From Chloroflexota bacterium (lineage in GTDB: Bacteria; Chloroflexota; Dehalococcoidia; Lucifugimonadales; GCA-2722455), in assembly GCA_002722455.1 (NCBI GenBank), contig PBMB01000009.1, forward strand, positions 4,676 through 44,518: a stretch of DNA of 39,843 nt. Reading direction: 5' to 3'. Shown here piece by piece: positions 23,436-31,725 of the stretch (positions are counted from its first letter, which is position 1; every line of letters begins with the position of its first letter). The notes below the pieces were generated by a model, which was not told the origin of the DNA, searched no databases, and saw only the letters and a list, made by a program, of their open reading frames with translations. Made by a program: the position numbers and the translations under genes.

Positions 23436-24872
23436 ATGAGAAAAATGGAAAAACAAATAATTACTCCTATCATAAAAAAATTAGGAAAAATTCCACATCC
23501 TGCAAAATTATTCCCTATTTTTCAAAATTTTAAATACCCAGTACTTCTTGATAGTAATACTGTAGATAGTGAAATTGGAAGATATAGTTATTTATCTGCT
23601 AATCCATTCCTTGTTTTAACAAGTACTGGTGATCAAGTCACAATAGATTTAAATGGAAAAAGGATAGAAAAAAAATCAAATCCATTTATAGAATTAAACA
23701 ATATTATAGAAAAATATAAGCTAGCTCCCATATCTAAAGCAGAAGAACTTCCTCCATTTCAAGGTGGGTTAATCGGTTATTTTGGATATGAACTAAGCAA
23801 AATTACTGAAAACATTAAACAGTCAACTCTCCGAAATCCCGATCTTCCAGATCTAGTATTGCCTTTTTATGACTGGGTACTTGCTCATGATAATGTTACA
23901 AATAATGGATATATCTTTGCTACCGGTTTACCAAATAAATCAAAGATTTCTGCAAAAAAAAGAATCACTGAAATTATGCATTATTTGGAATCAAACCAAA
24001 ATATCTGTAACAATGATAAAAAATCTCCGGTAATATCAAGTATTTCCTCAAATTTTTCAAAATCCAAATATTTAAATAGTATCAAAAAAATACAAAAATA
24101 TATTGCTCAAGGAGAAGTTTATCAAGTTAATCTTTCACAAAGATTTCAATCTTCATTTAAAGGAAATCCATGGGTCTTATATAGTGCACTTAGAGAAAGT
24201 AATATTTCAGCATTTGCATCGTACCTTTCATTTCCAAACGCTACAATATTAAGCTTTTCTCCAGAAGAGTTTTTAAATTTTGAAAAAGGTATGGTGCTTA
24301 CAAGACCTATAAAAGGAACTAAGCCAAGAGGAGTAACTCCACAAGAAGATGAAATTAGAGCAAAATCACTGCTAAAAAGTGAAAAAGATTTAGCTGAAAA
24401 TCTAATGATAGTAGATGTACTACGTAATGACTTAGGAAAAGTATGTAAAATAGGTTCAATAAAAACACCATATATCTTCAAAATTGAAAAACATCCCAGT
24501 GTATGGCATTTAGTTTCCTCAATTTCAGGTGAATTAGCCCCTAAAAAAAACATCGTTGACCTAATTGAATCTACGTTTCCTGGCGGTTCTATAACTGGAG
24601 CACCTAAAATCAGAGCAATGGAAATTATTGAAGAAATCGAACCACATAGCAGAGGACCATACTGTGGTTCCATTGGTTATATTTCATGTACTGGTCCAAT
24701 GAAAACAAGTATTGTAATACGAACACTTATCATTACTGGCGAAAAATTATATCTCCAAGTAGGCGGAGGTATAGTAGCAGATTCTATCCCACAATTAGAA
24801 TTAGAAGAAACACACCATAAGGCAAGTGCACTGTTTACAATATTAAATAAATATATATCTAAAGAAACCTAA
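23436..24872 (+). CDS. pabB: Aminodeoxychorismate synthase component I
   Basis: PabB aminates chorismate to 4-amino-4-deoxychorismate on the way to p-aminobenzoate and folate. The 478 residues cover the N-terminal anthranilate-synthase-I-like domain and the chorismate-binding domain. The deciding motif is PIKGT (within LTRPIKGTKPRG, about residue 290). Its Lys is the PabB nucleophile, where TrpE has Ala (PIAGT). FPGGSITGAPKIRAMEIIEEIEP (in part) and GSIGYIS also fit PabB. No glutaminase (pabA) or lyase (pabC) gene is adjacent. The start could equally be the ATG at 23445, three codons later. The 3' end overlaps the convergent propeller gene by 14 bp. fhs nearby is also a folate gene. Confidence 0.88.
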   Translation: MRKMEKQIITPIIKKLGKIPHPAKLFPIFQNFKYPVLLDSNTVDSEIGRYSYLSANPFLVLTSTGDQVTIDLNGKRIEKKSNPFIELNNIIEKYKLAPISKAEELPPFQGGLIGYFGYELSKITENIKQSTLRNPDLPDLVLPFYDWVLAHDNVTNNGYIFATGLPNKSKISAKKRITEIMHYLESNQNICNNDKKSPVISSISSNFSKSKYLNSIKKIQKYIAQGEVYQVNLSQRFQSSFKGNPWVLYSALRESNISAFASYLSFPNATILSFSPEEFLNFEKGMVLTRPIKGTKPRGVTPQEDEIRAKSLLKSEKDLAENLMIVDVLRNDLGKVCKIGSIKTPYIFKIEKHPSVWHLVSSISGELAPKKNIVDLIESTFPGGSITGAPKIRAMEIIEEIEPHSRGPYCGSIGYISCTGPMKTSIVIRTLIITGEKLYLQVGGGIVADSIPQLELEETHHKASALFTILNKYISKET

Positions 24873-26469
24873 CATCGTATAAATCTGCAGACAACATTTT
24901 AAATCGAAACCTAACTGACTGATTTGTAGAAACCCCAATATCAGAATTTCCATTCCACGTTACCGATTTATTTAAGTAATCTCCAATGATGGGATCACAA
25001 TCATCAAAAGTACGACCTTTAACTGGCTCTCCTTTTAAATCAACAACTTCAATTTTTATATAACCAGTTAAAAGGGTCTTACAGTTTATACTTAAATTTC
25101 TTCCTTTGACTAAAAGTAATTCAGTAGAAAAAAAACCTCTCTCTTCAGACCTTAAGGCTACCAATCTCCCTTTTTCCCAATATGCCCATGCAACTGCTCC
25201 AAATGATGGATTACGAGGATATTTATGAGGAAAAGGAGTTCCAGAATATAAAATACCAACTTTATTATTAGGCAGTTCCACTAAATTCTGATTAGAAAAT
25301 ACAACACCTGAATCCCATTCTCCACTACTCCCTGGTTCTAATATTGGTTTTTGTGGTAATAAATTCCAAGTGAAATTATCAGGACTTGATGCCATTCGAA
25401 CTGTAAATCTATCCCGATATAGATCCCAACAAACAGGAAACATCAAATTATATTCATCCGCATCAGGCATTCTAGTTTTGGCATTTGAATACCAAATTTC
25501 ATACGGCTTCATACGAGGATCTGGCCAAAGAATTTCTTCAACTTGAGGAAAAGTATTGAAATCATCAGTCTCAGTACGCCCAACAGTCCTCCGATTAAAA
25601 AACCAATCTCTAATATATGCAACATATGTTTTTCTATATGGATCATACTCACATACTAATGTAGTATCTGTCATTTGAATTAACAGAGGATCTGTAAGTT
25701 TTGTCCATGAAATGCCATCTGGTGACACTGCTCCACACATTGCAAATGCCCCACCTTGTGCAATTGCCCATTCTGAAACATTTAAATCTGGCCCTGATCC
25801 CTGAGAACGTTTATCAATATAAGACTTTAAAACATCTTCACTAATTACATCCATATATATTGTTTTATATCTTTGATCAGATTTTGCTGATGGATCAATA
25901 AAAACACTACCGGGGCCATAGATTTTACCCCAACCTCTATCAAAAGCAATGTTATTATCATAAGAACCATTATCATCTTCATACAGTCCCAATTTAGGAA
26001 ACTTCCAATTCATACCATCATCAGATTCAGCATATCTAGTATAAGAACGCTCATCGATAGGAGCATCTTGACTAGTCATCCAGTCTCCCGTAGTCATCCC
26101 ATCAATCAAATCTTTTTGAACACTATCTTTTGTTCTTCCAAAATACCAGAATCTATACTTACCTCCGTCTTTTAATAACGTACCTCCAAATACACCTAAA
26201 AATGGTTCGTATGTTTGGTCTGGTGATAAAACTGGTTCCGTTTTTTTTGCTTCTACAGGAACTATTTCAATCCCCCAGGGGATATCTCTTGGTTTAAAAA
26301 AAGAAGGCTTATGATCAGCAAAACTCATCAATGGTAAGCGATTACCATGATCGTCTATCCAGCCAACCTCACCTTGAAAAACATAGCGCCAATCATGGAA
26401 ATAAATGACTTTACTTTTAAGGTCGAAAGGAGGAATTGATCCATGTAAATGACTAATCCTACTAACCAT
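24859..26469 (-). CDS. Glycoside-hydrolase-like five-bladed beta-propeller protein
   Basis: A 536-residue protein with the look of the GH32/GH43/GH68-type propeller superfamily. It has repeated GxYRFWYFG-like strands (FGGTLLKDGGKYRFWYFG) and Asp-box-like turns such as YAESDDGMNW (about 146-153), VSPDGISW and SSPDNFTW. The segment WKFPKLGLYEDDNGSYDNN is characteristic of uncharacterised bacterial members. The C-terminal 90 residues form a separate beta domain (from about GFFSTELLLVKG). No signal peptide is present, so it is probably intracellular. I cannot point to the catalytic acid pair, so sugar specificity is unknown. G+C is like the neighbours, unlike the sialidase-like gene. AAAGGAT precedes the ATG. 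Confidence 0.7.
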   Translation of the reverse strand: MVSRISHLHGSIPPFDLKSKVIYFHDWRYVFQGEVGWIDDHGNRLPLMSFADHKPSFFKPRDIPWGIEIVPVEAKKTEPVLSPDQTYEPFLGVFGGTLLKDGGKYRFWYFGRTKDSVQKDLIDGMTTGDWMTSQDAPIDERSYTRYAESDDGMNWKFPKLGLYEDDNGSYDNNIAFDRGWGKIYGPGSVFIDPSAKSDQRYKTIYMDVISEDVLKSYIDKRSQGSGPDLNVSEWAIAQGGAFAMCGAVSPDGISWTKLTDPLLIQMTDTTLVCEYDPYRKTYVAYIRDWFFNRRTVGRTETDDFNTFPQVEEILWPDPRMKPYEIWYSNAKTRMPDADEYNLMFPVCWDLYRDRFTVRMASSPDNFTWNLLPQKPILEPGSSGEWDSGVVFSNQNLVELPNNKVGILYSGTPFPHKYPRNPSFGAVAWAYWEKGRLVALRSEERGFFSTELLLVKGRNLSINCKTLLTGYIKIEVVDLKGEPVKGRTFDDCDPIIGDYLNKSVTWNGNSDIGVSTNQSVRFRFKMLSADLYDVRFL

Positions 26470-26509
26470 AAAAGTATCCTTTCAAAAAACTATTTAAATC
26501 GAGCTATAT

Positions 26510-26537
26510 TATAGACCTAAATTAATTAAGGTCTATA
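26510..26537. promoter_or_regulatory. Palindrome between fhs and the propeller gene
   Basis: TATAGACCT (26510-26518) and AGGTCTATA (26529-26537) form a 9-bp inverted repeat around a 10-nt AT-only centre. It starts 3 bp after the fhs stop, reading leftward, and lies 41 bp before the next ATG. It may be the fhs terminator (no T run follows) or an operator for the propeller gene. Confidence 0.5.
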
Positions 26538-26539
26538 TA

Positions 26540-28159
26540 TTAAGAAAGCCCTACAATCTTATTATCTTTATCAATATCTAATGCACGGGGCGTTTTAGGT
26601 AAACCTGGCATAGTAAGAGCTTTCCCTGCAATAGGATATATGAATCCTGCACCTACTGAAGCACGTACATCTGAAATCTCAAAAACATAATTTGATGGGG
26701 CTGCCTTTAATTTAGATTTATCTGAAATAGAAAGATGTGTTTTCGCCATACATACTGGTAATTGATCCCAGCCATACTGTGAAAAAGCTTTCATTTTTTT
26801 TGATGCAGCAAGTGACCACTTAACATCTTTTGTACCATAAACATTAGCTGCTAAAGATTGAACCTTTTCCTCAATAGAACTCTCCATATCATACATATAA
26901 GATACAGGTCTCTTTTTATCAGATGTAAGATTTACTAATTCCTGGGCTAATTCTACCCCTCCATCTCCTCCTTTAGCATATACAAAACTATCAATTACCT
27001 TAGAACCTTCAGATTTTTTCAAAATACTTTTAACTAAAGAAACCTCTTCATCGGTATCTGAAGGATGACGATTAATTGTAACAGCAACTGGTAAATTAAA
27101 TGACTTAATCATACCTAATAAATGAAGTACATTCATAATTCCTTTTTCAATAGCATTCGTATCTTTTTGTGTAAGCTTATCAGAGGGTACCCCTCCATGT
27201 GATTTAATAGCTCTAACTGTAGTTACTAAAACTACTGCGTCAGGTTCTAATTGTGCTGACCGAGCTTTAATATGCATGAATTTTTCAAATCCCAAATCAG
27301 CCCCAAATCCTGCTTCGGTCAAAACATAATCAGAATATCCAAGAGCTAATTTGTCAGCTAAAACAGAGCTACAGCCATGTGCAATATTAGCAAAAGGCCC
27401 AGCATGTACTATTACTGGTTGTCCTTCCATAGTCTGAACCAAATTAGGATGAATTGCATAACTTAATAATGACATCATTGGACCTACAGCACCAACATCC
27501 TCTGCTGTTACAGGCCTGTCATCAGAAGTGAAGCCAACGACAATTCTTGATAAACGGTTCCTTAAGTCACTGACACTAGAAGATAAAGCAAATATAGCCA
27601 TTATTTCTGAAGCAGCTACAATATCAAAACCAGTTTCATTTAATAATTTATTATCACCTATGCCAGAGACAATTTTCCTTAAAGCTCTATCTTGCATATC
27701 TGTAACTCTTCGCCAAGTAATACCTGAAGCATTAAATGAAGGTATCTTATTGTAATAAACAATATTATCAACAAATGAAGCCAACAAATTATGTGCAGAT
27801 GCTATAGCATGAAAATCACCTGTAAAATGTATATTAACTTCATCCTCTGGGACAACTTGGGATAATCCACCTCCAGTTGCACCACCTTTAATTCCAAAAA
27901 TAGGACCTAAAGAAGGTTCACGAAGAGTCGCAACAGCATTAAGTCCTAATTTACCAAAAGCTTGCGTTAAGCCAATAGTAGTAGTAGTTTTACCTTCACC
28001 TGCAGAGGTAGGAGTCATAGCTGTAACTAGAATTAGCTTAGCTTTTTTAGTATCTTTTTTTATAGCATCTAAATGAATTTTAGCTTTATATTTACCATAA
28101 GGTATCAGCATATTATGGTCTATACCCAATTTTTCAGCTACATCGCTAATTGGAATCAT
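26540..28159 (-). CDS. fhs: Formate-tetrahydrofolate ligase
   Basis: Fhs joins formate to THF with ATP to give 10-formyl-THF, feeding purine, formyl-Met and one-carbon pathways. From ATG 28159 (AGGAG 7 nt upstream) the protein has 539 residues, a little short of the usual 550-560. A frame start 17 codons earlier has no ribosome site. The P-loop is TPTSAGEGKTTTTIGL (about residues 48-63). Further family blocks are LREPSLGPIFGIKGGATGGG, NIHFTGDFHAI, TWRRVTDMQDRALRKIV and the PGLPKTP end. The acetogen enzyme is famous, but many aerobes use it in the assimilatory or formate-oxidising direction. Confidence 0.96.
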   Translation of the reverse strand: MIPISDVAEKLGIDHNMLIPYGKYKAKIHLDAIKKDTKKAKLILVTAMTPTSAGEGKTTTTIGLTQAFGKLGLNAVATLREPSLGPIFGIKGGATGGGLSQVVPEDEVNIHFTGDFHAIASAHNLLASFVDNIVYYNKIPSFNASGITWRRVTDMQDRALRKIVSGIGDNKLLNETGFDIVAASEIMAIFALSSSVSDLRNRLSRIVVGFTSDDRPVTAEDVGAVGPMMSLLSYAIHPNLVQTMEGQPVIVHAGPFANIAHGCSSVLADKLALGYSDYVLTEAGFGADLGFEKFMHIKARSAQLEPDAVVLVTTVRAIKSHGGVPSDKLTQKDTNAIEKGIMNVLHLLGMIKSFNLPVAVTINRHPSDTDEEVSLVKSILKKSEGSKVIDSFVYAKGGDGGVELAQELVNLTSDKKRPVSYMYDMESSIEEKVQSLAANVYGTKDVKWSLAASKKMKAFSQYGWDQLPVCMAKTHLSISDKSKLKAAPSNYVFEISDVRASVGAGFIYPIAGKALTMPGLPKTPRALDIDKDNKIVGLS

Positions 28160-28221
28160 GTCATCTCCTATGTAAATAAAAACCTTACCAAATAAACAAC
28201 AATATAACAAGAATATTATTA

Positions 28222-28590
28222 TTATTTACTTGATGGTACTCTAAGTATGTATATTGTACCAATTATTCCCAAAAGTATTATAAAAATCTTTATTATTACA
28301 CTTGAATCTGACAAGATGAAAAAACTGGAAATGGAACAGGCAACTAGAATCATAGAAATAGAAATAACTTTAGCGTATACAGGCATACCTTTACCTTCAA
28401 GATAATCCTTAACATATTTCCCTAGTACAGGACTATTTATCAATTTATTATATAAAGTAGGTGAAGAACGAACAAAGCATGCCGCTGCAATTATCAAAAA
28501 TATTGTTGTAGGTAACCCAGGAACAACAACACCAATCAATCCAAATCCAGTAAAAATTAAACCAAAAATAATTAAAAGAATTCGAATCAA
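28222..28590 (-). CDS. DUF454 (YbaN-family) membrane protein
   Basis: YbaN/DUF454 proteins are small inner-membrane proteins of unknown function. The frame can be opened at GTG 28620, but AGGAG lies 6 nt before a TTG at 28590. From there the protein reads MIRILLIIFGLIFTGFGLIG, matching the usual family N-terminus, so I take that start (122 residues). Family marks are GVVVPGLPTT, then AACFVRSSPTLYNKLINSPVLG, then a helix pair at the C-terminus (about 75-118). It follows 62 bp upstream of fhs on the same strand and may share its transcript. Confidence 0.85.
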   Translation of the reverse strand: MIRILLIIFGLIFTGFGLIGVVVPGLPTTIFLIIAAACFVRSSPTLYNKLINSPVLGKYVKDYLEGKGMPVYAKVISISMILVACSISSFFILSDSSVIIKIFIILLGIIGTIYILRVPSSK

Positions 28591-28690
28591 TAAAATCTCC
28601 TGATTAGATAATAATAACACTAAACTAATTTGATATATATACAGAAATTAATAAATCTATCAATAACTACAGTACACTGATTTTTAAATA

Positions 28691-28731
28691 TTGACTATAC
28701 ATAAATATTTAGTTAGTATATACTAAGTTAA
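28691..28731 (+). promoter_or_regulatory. Iron-importer promoter overlapped by a DtxR-box-like palindrome
   Basis: TTGACT (28691-28696), 17 bp, TAGTAT (28714-28719) makes a plausible sigma70-type promoter for the binding-protein gene. The -10 lies inside a perfect 14-bp palindrome, TTAGTATATACTAA (28713-28726). Partial outer TTAG / TTAA repeats extend the symmetry to 28709-28731. The TTAG...CTAA halves resemble DtxR/IdeR boxes, and a DtxR-family gene ends the cluster. Repression by blocking RNA polymerase is the inferred mode. Confidence 0.55.
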
Positions 28732-28766
28732 TATCATATACCACTAAATAAAGAAAGGTAAGCATA

Positions 28767-29984
28767 GTGAATATTAGGTTAAAGTCTTTTAAATTATTAC
28801 TACCTATAATATCAATACTACTAATCGCAGGTATTGCTTGTTCAGATGCAGCTGCAGAAGCAAGGGAGGCAGCAAACAAAAGAGTTGCAGATGCAGAAGC
28901 AAGGGCCGCGACTGCTGAGGCAAAGGTTGCAGACACAGAAGCAAGGGCCACAGCTGCTGAGGCAAAGGTTGCAGACGCAGAAGCAAGGGCCACAGCTGCT
29001 GAGGCAAAGGTTGCTACAGCACCTGCTACAGCACCTGCTACAGCAAATCCTGGTAAGCTAGTAGTTTATTCAGGTAGAAAAGAGTCGCTAGTTGCTCCAA
29101 TAATTGAACAGTTTGCATCTGCAACTGGCATTGACGTTCAAGTCAAATACGGGAAAACTGGAGCAATTGCTGCAACAATTCTTGAAGAAGGTAAAAATTC
29201 TCCAGCGGACGTATTTTTTGCTCAAGATCCAGGTGGACTAGGAGCAATTGCAAAAGCTGGTATGTTCCAAAAAATAGACACGGATACACTAAATAAAGTC
29301 CCCACATGGGCCAAATCTAAAGAAGCACAATGGGTTGGTTTATCTGGTAGGGCAAGAACAGTTGTATACAGTACAAAAAACAATATTTCTCCTGAAGACC
29401 TTCCAGCATCTCTAGAAGGATTTACAGACCCTAAATGGAAAGGTAGAATTGGCTGGCCTCCTACCAATGGTTCATTCCAAGCAATGGTCACTGCCATGAG
29501 AGTACAATGGGGTGAAGAAAAAACACGTACTTGGCTTAAAGGCATTATAAGTAACGAGCCAAAAGTATATCCTAAAAATACTCCAACAGTTGCTGCTGCT
29601 GGTGCTGGTGAAATAGATGTAGGTTTTGTAAATCACTACTACTTACATAGATTCATAGCTGAAGAAGGAGAAGGGTTTGGTGCAAGAAATCACCACTTAA
29701 ATTCTGGTGATGTTGGTAGTCTCATACTTGTTGCAGGTGCCGGTATATTAGACACCTCCAAGAATACTGGAAACGCCAAAAAGTTCTTAAATTTCATGCT
29801 ATCTCCAGTTGCTCAGCAATACTTTACTGGACAAACATATGAATATCCTCTTGTAGAAGGTGTTAAAGCTAATCCTCTATTAAATCCAATAGACAAAATC
29901 AATAAACCCTCCATTGATATGGCCTCGCTTGATGATTTAGCAGGAACTCAAAAATTATTGAAAGAGGTCGGATTACTTAATTAG
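28767..29984 (+). CDS. Ferric-iron ABC transporter binding lipoprotein with coiled-coil stalk
   Basis: This is the extracytoplasmic iron-binding subunit of an FbpABC/FutA-type importer. The start is GTG after an AAGGT site. The signal peptide ends at Cys25 (LLIAGIAC), so it is a lipoprotein. Residues about 27-85 are an Ala/Glu/Lys/Arg coiled coil with three 14-residue repeats (41-54, 55-68, 69-82), then an APATAPATA linker. The binding domain (about 96-405) opens with KLVVYSGRKESLVAPII. It contains VGFVNHYYLHRF, whose Tyr pair matches the iron-binding Tyr-Tyr of FbpA, and ADVFFAQDPGGLGAIAKAG. Length is 405 against about 330 for relatives, the excess being the stalk. A strong hairpin follows the gene. 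Confidence 0.9.
   Translation: MNIRLKSFKLLLPIISILLIAGIACSDAAAEAREAANKRVADAEARAATAEAKVADTEARATAAEAKVADAEARATAAEAKVATAPATAPATANPGKLVVYSGRKESLVAPIIEQFASATGIDVQVKYGKTGAIAATILEEGKNSPADVFFAQDPGGLGAIAKAGMFQKIDTDTLNKVPTWAKSKEAQWVGLSGRARTVVYSTKNNISPEDLPASLEGFTDPKWKGRIGWPPTNGSFQAMVTAMRVQWGEEKTRTWLKGIISNEPKVYPKNTPTVAAAGAGEIDVGFVNHYYLHRFIAEEGEGFGARNHHLNSGDVGSLILVAGAGILDTSKNTGNAKKFLNFMLSPVAQQYFTGQTYEYPLVEGVKANPLLNPIDKINKPSIDMASLDDLAGTQKLLKEVGLLN
28887..29012 (+). repeat. 42-bp in-frame tandem repeat, 3 copies
   Basis: Units at 28887-28928, 28929-28970 and 28971-29012 encode ADAEARAATAEAKV and two near-identical copies. The last two units differ at one base (GCAGACACA against GCAGACGCA). A short 12-bp GCTACAGCACCT repeat follows (29013 on). 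Unit number can probably vary by slippage without breaking the frame. Confidence 0.95.
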
Positions 29985-30026
29985 GCACAAAAAGATTCAT
30001 CTACTGCGAGAATCTTATAATACTTC

Positions 30027-30074
30027 TATACAAACAACAGAGATTAGTGTAATCTAATCTCTGTTGTTTGTATA
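30027..30074 (+). terminator. Perfect 21-bp hairpin between binding-protein and permease genes
   Basis: The arms 30027-30047 and 30054-30074 are exact reverse complements (core CAAACAACAGAGATTAG), with a 6-nt loop, TGTAAT. No T run follows. It begins 43 nt after the binding-protein stop and ends 61 nt before the permease ATG. Likely roles are partial termination or protection of the upstream mRNA, so that more binding protein than permease is made. Confidence 0.75.
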
Positions 30075-30135
30075 ATATACAGCTATTACTTAGCATGTAC
30101 TATTTACTAGATATAAAAACTATCTACAAAAAACC

Positions 30136-31725
30136 ATGATTAAATCATCAAAAATCCACATCCCTCCTCTATATATACTCATCCCAACAATATTTACGGC
30201 TATAATAATGATTCTGCCTCTTCTCTACTTAATAACTCGAAGTATAGAAGCATCAGCAGATACATGGATTTCTTTATTTAGTATTAGATCTCTGCAAACT
30301 CTTGGAAGATCTTTATTGCTAATGTCCACTGTGACACTTATGTCTTTGATAATTGCAATACCTTTAGCTTGGTGTACTGCCCGAACTAATTTACCTATGC
30401 GCAAAATTTGGACAATATTAGTAATACTTCCTCTTGTCATGCCAAGCTTTATTGCTGCTTTTTTATTTACTTCAGCATTAGGTCCAAAAGGATTATTACA
30501 AAATTTACTTGAAAAACCATTTGGGGTTAAAGAATTACCTGGGTTAGAAGGTCTAATCGGTGCAACAATTGTACTCGCATTACTAAGTTACCCATATATA
30601 TTCTTAGCTATAAGAGGGTCTATAAATAATATAGATCCATCGATAGAAGAATCTGCTAAAGCATTAGGGAAAAATTCACTTAAAGTCTTTACTACAATTA
30701 CATTACCCCATATTAAACCGGCTTTAATTGCAGGCTCATTATTTGTAGCACTTTATACTTTAAGTGATTTCGGTGCAGTTTCTATGATGAGATATAACAC
30801 TTTTACCTGGACAATCTATCAACAATATGGGTCAGTCATTGATCGTTCAACAAGTGCAGCTTTATCTATTGCACTTGTATCAACGGCACTTATAATTTTA
30901 ATTCTTGAACAAAATATTCGGGGTAAAGAAAAATATCATCGCATAGGAAGTGGATCTTCAAGAAAACCAAAAATCATAAATTTAGGATTCTGGAAATATC
31001 CAATTACTTCATTCTTTGTACTAATCATTAGTGCGGCACTAATAATTCCAGTCTCTATTTTAGTGTTTTGGTTATTTAGAGGAATTCTGAATGGAGAATC
31101 AATTACTTTATCTCTGAGTACGGTGCTTAATTCAGTAATTGTCTCTTTAATTGCGACACTAACTACTGCCTTACTAGCTTTAGTAACTGCTGTGAAATTA
31201 ATTCGATATCCTAGCATAATGAACCGGTTTATGGAACCAATAAGTTTTATTGGTTATGCCTTACCAGGGGTAGTGGTTGGAATTGCTCTTGTATTCTTCG
31301 GAACAAGATTTGCAATGCCTATATATCAGAGTATTTTCCTATTAATTATTGGATATATAATACTGTTTTTTCCTGTATCTTTAGGAATAATTCGCTCATC
31401 ACTAATGCAAATCAACCCTAGAATTGAAGAATCAGCTATGAGTTTAAAACATAATGCCTTAAGTGTTCTAACAAAAATTACTATTCCATTAATTAAATCC
31501 GGACTATTAATGAGCTTATCTATGGTATTTTTATTAACACTTAAGGAGCTTCCTGCAACATTAATATTAGGTCCACTAAATTTCCATACTTTAGCTACCC
31601 AAGTATGGTCATATTCATCTGAAGCCTATTTTGCTAAATCAGCTTTTCCTTCATTATTAATTATTGTACTTTCTATATTCCCTCTAACTACAATTATCTG
31701 GCATGATAAAAGAATCTATCAATGA
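30136..31725 (+). CDS. Iron(III) ABC transporter permease, fused double domain (FbpB type)
   Basis: The membrane channel of the iron importer. The 529 residues hold two homologous permease domains in one chain, about twelve helices, as in FbpB/SfuB. Each half has an EAA loop that contacts the ATPase: EESAKALGKNSLKVFTTITLP (in part, about residues 172-192) and EESAMSLKHNALSVLTKITIP (in part, about 431-451). No Shine-Dalgarno is visible before the ATG. The stop overlaps the ATPase start by 4 nt (ATGA), so the two are translationally coupled. Confidence 0.93.
   Translation: MIKSSKIHIPPLYILIPTIFTAIIMILPLLYLITRSIEASADTWISLFSIRSLQTLGRSLLLMSTVTLMSLIIAIPLAWCTARTNLPMRKIWTILVILPLVMPSFIAAFLFTSALGPKGLLQNLLEKPFGVKELPGLEGLIGATIVLALLSYPYIFLAIRGSINNIDPSIEESAKALGKNSLKVFTTITLPHIKPALIAGSLFVALYTLSDFGAVSMMRYNTFTWTIYQQYGSVIDRSTSAALSIALVSTALIILILEQNIRGKEKYHRIGSGSSRKPKIINLGFWKYPITSFFVLIISAALIIPVSILVFWLFRGILNGESITLSLSTVLNSVIVSLIATLTTALLALVTAVKLIRYPSIMNRFMEPISFIGYALPGVVVGIALVFFGTRFAMPIYQSIFLLIIGYIILFFPVSLGIIRSSLMQINPRIEESAMSLKHNALSVLTKITIPLIKSGLLMSLSMVFLLTLKELPATLILGPLNFHTLATQVWSYSSEAYFAKSAFPSLLIIVLSIFPLTTIIWHDKRIYQ

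Noticed and set aside
24146-24673. 175-residue minus-strand frame inside pabB
   Set aside because: Antisense shadow of a strongly conserved enzyme; no start signal.
28709-28993. Ala/Ser-rich minus-strand frame opposite the binding-protein gene
   Set aside because: It is the complement of the 42-bp coiled-coil repeats; its low complexity follows from the sense-strand repeat.
28834-29061. Gln-rich plus-strand frame inside the binding-protein gene
   Set aside because: Frame-shifted reading of the same repeats; no start signal.
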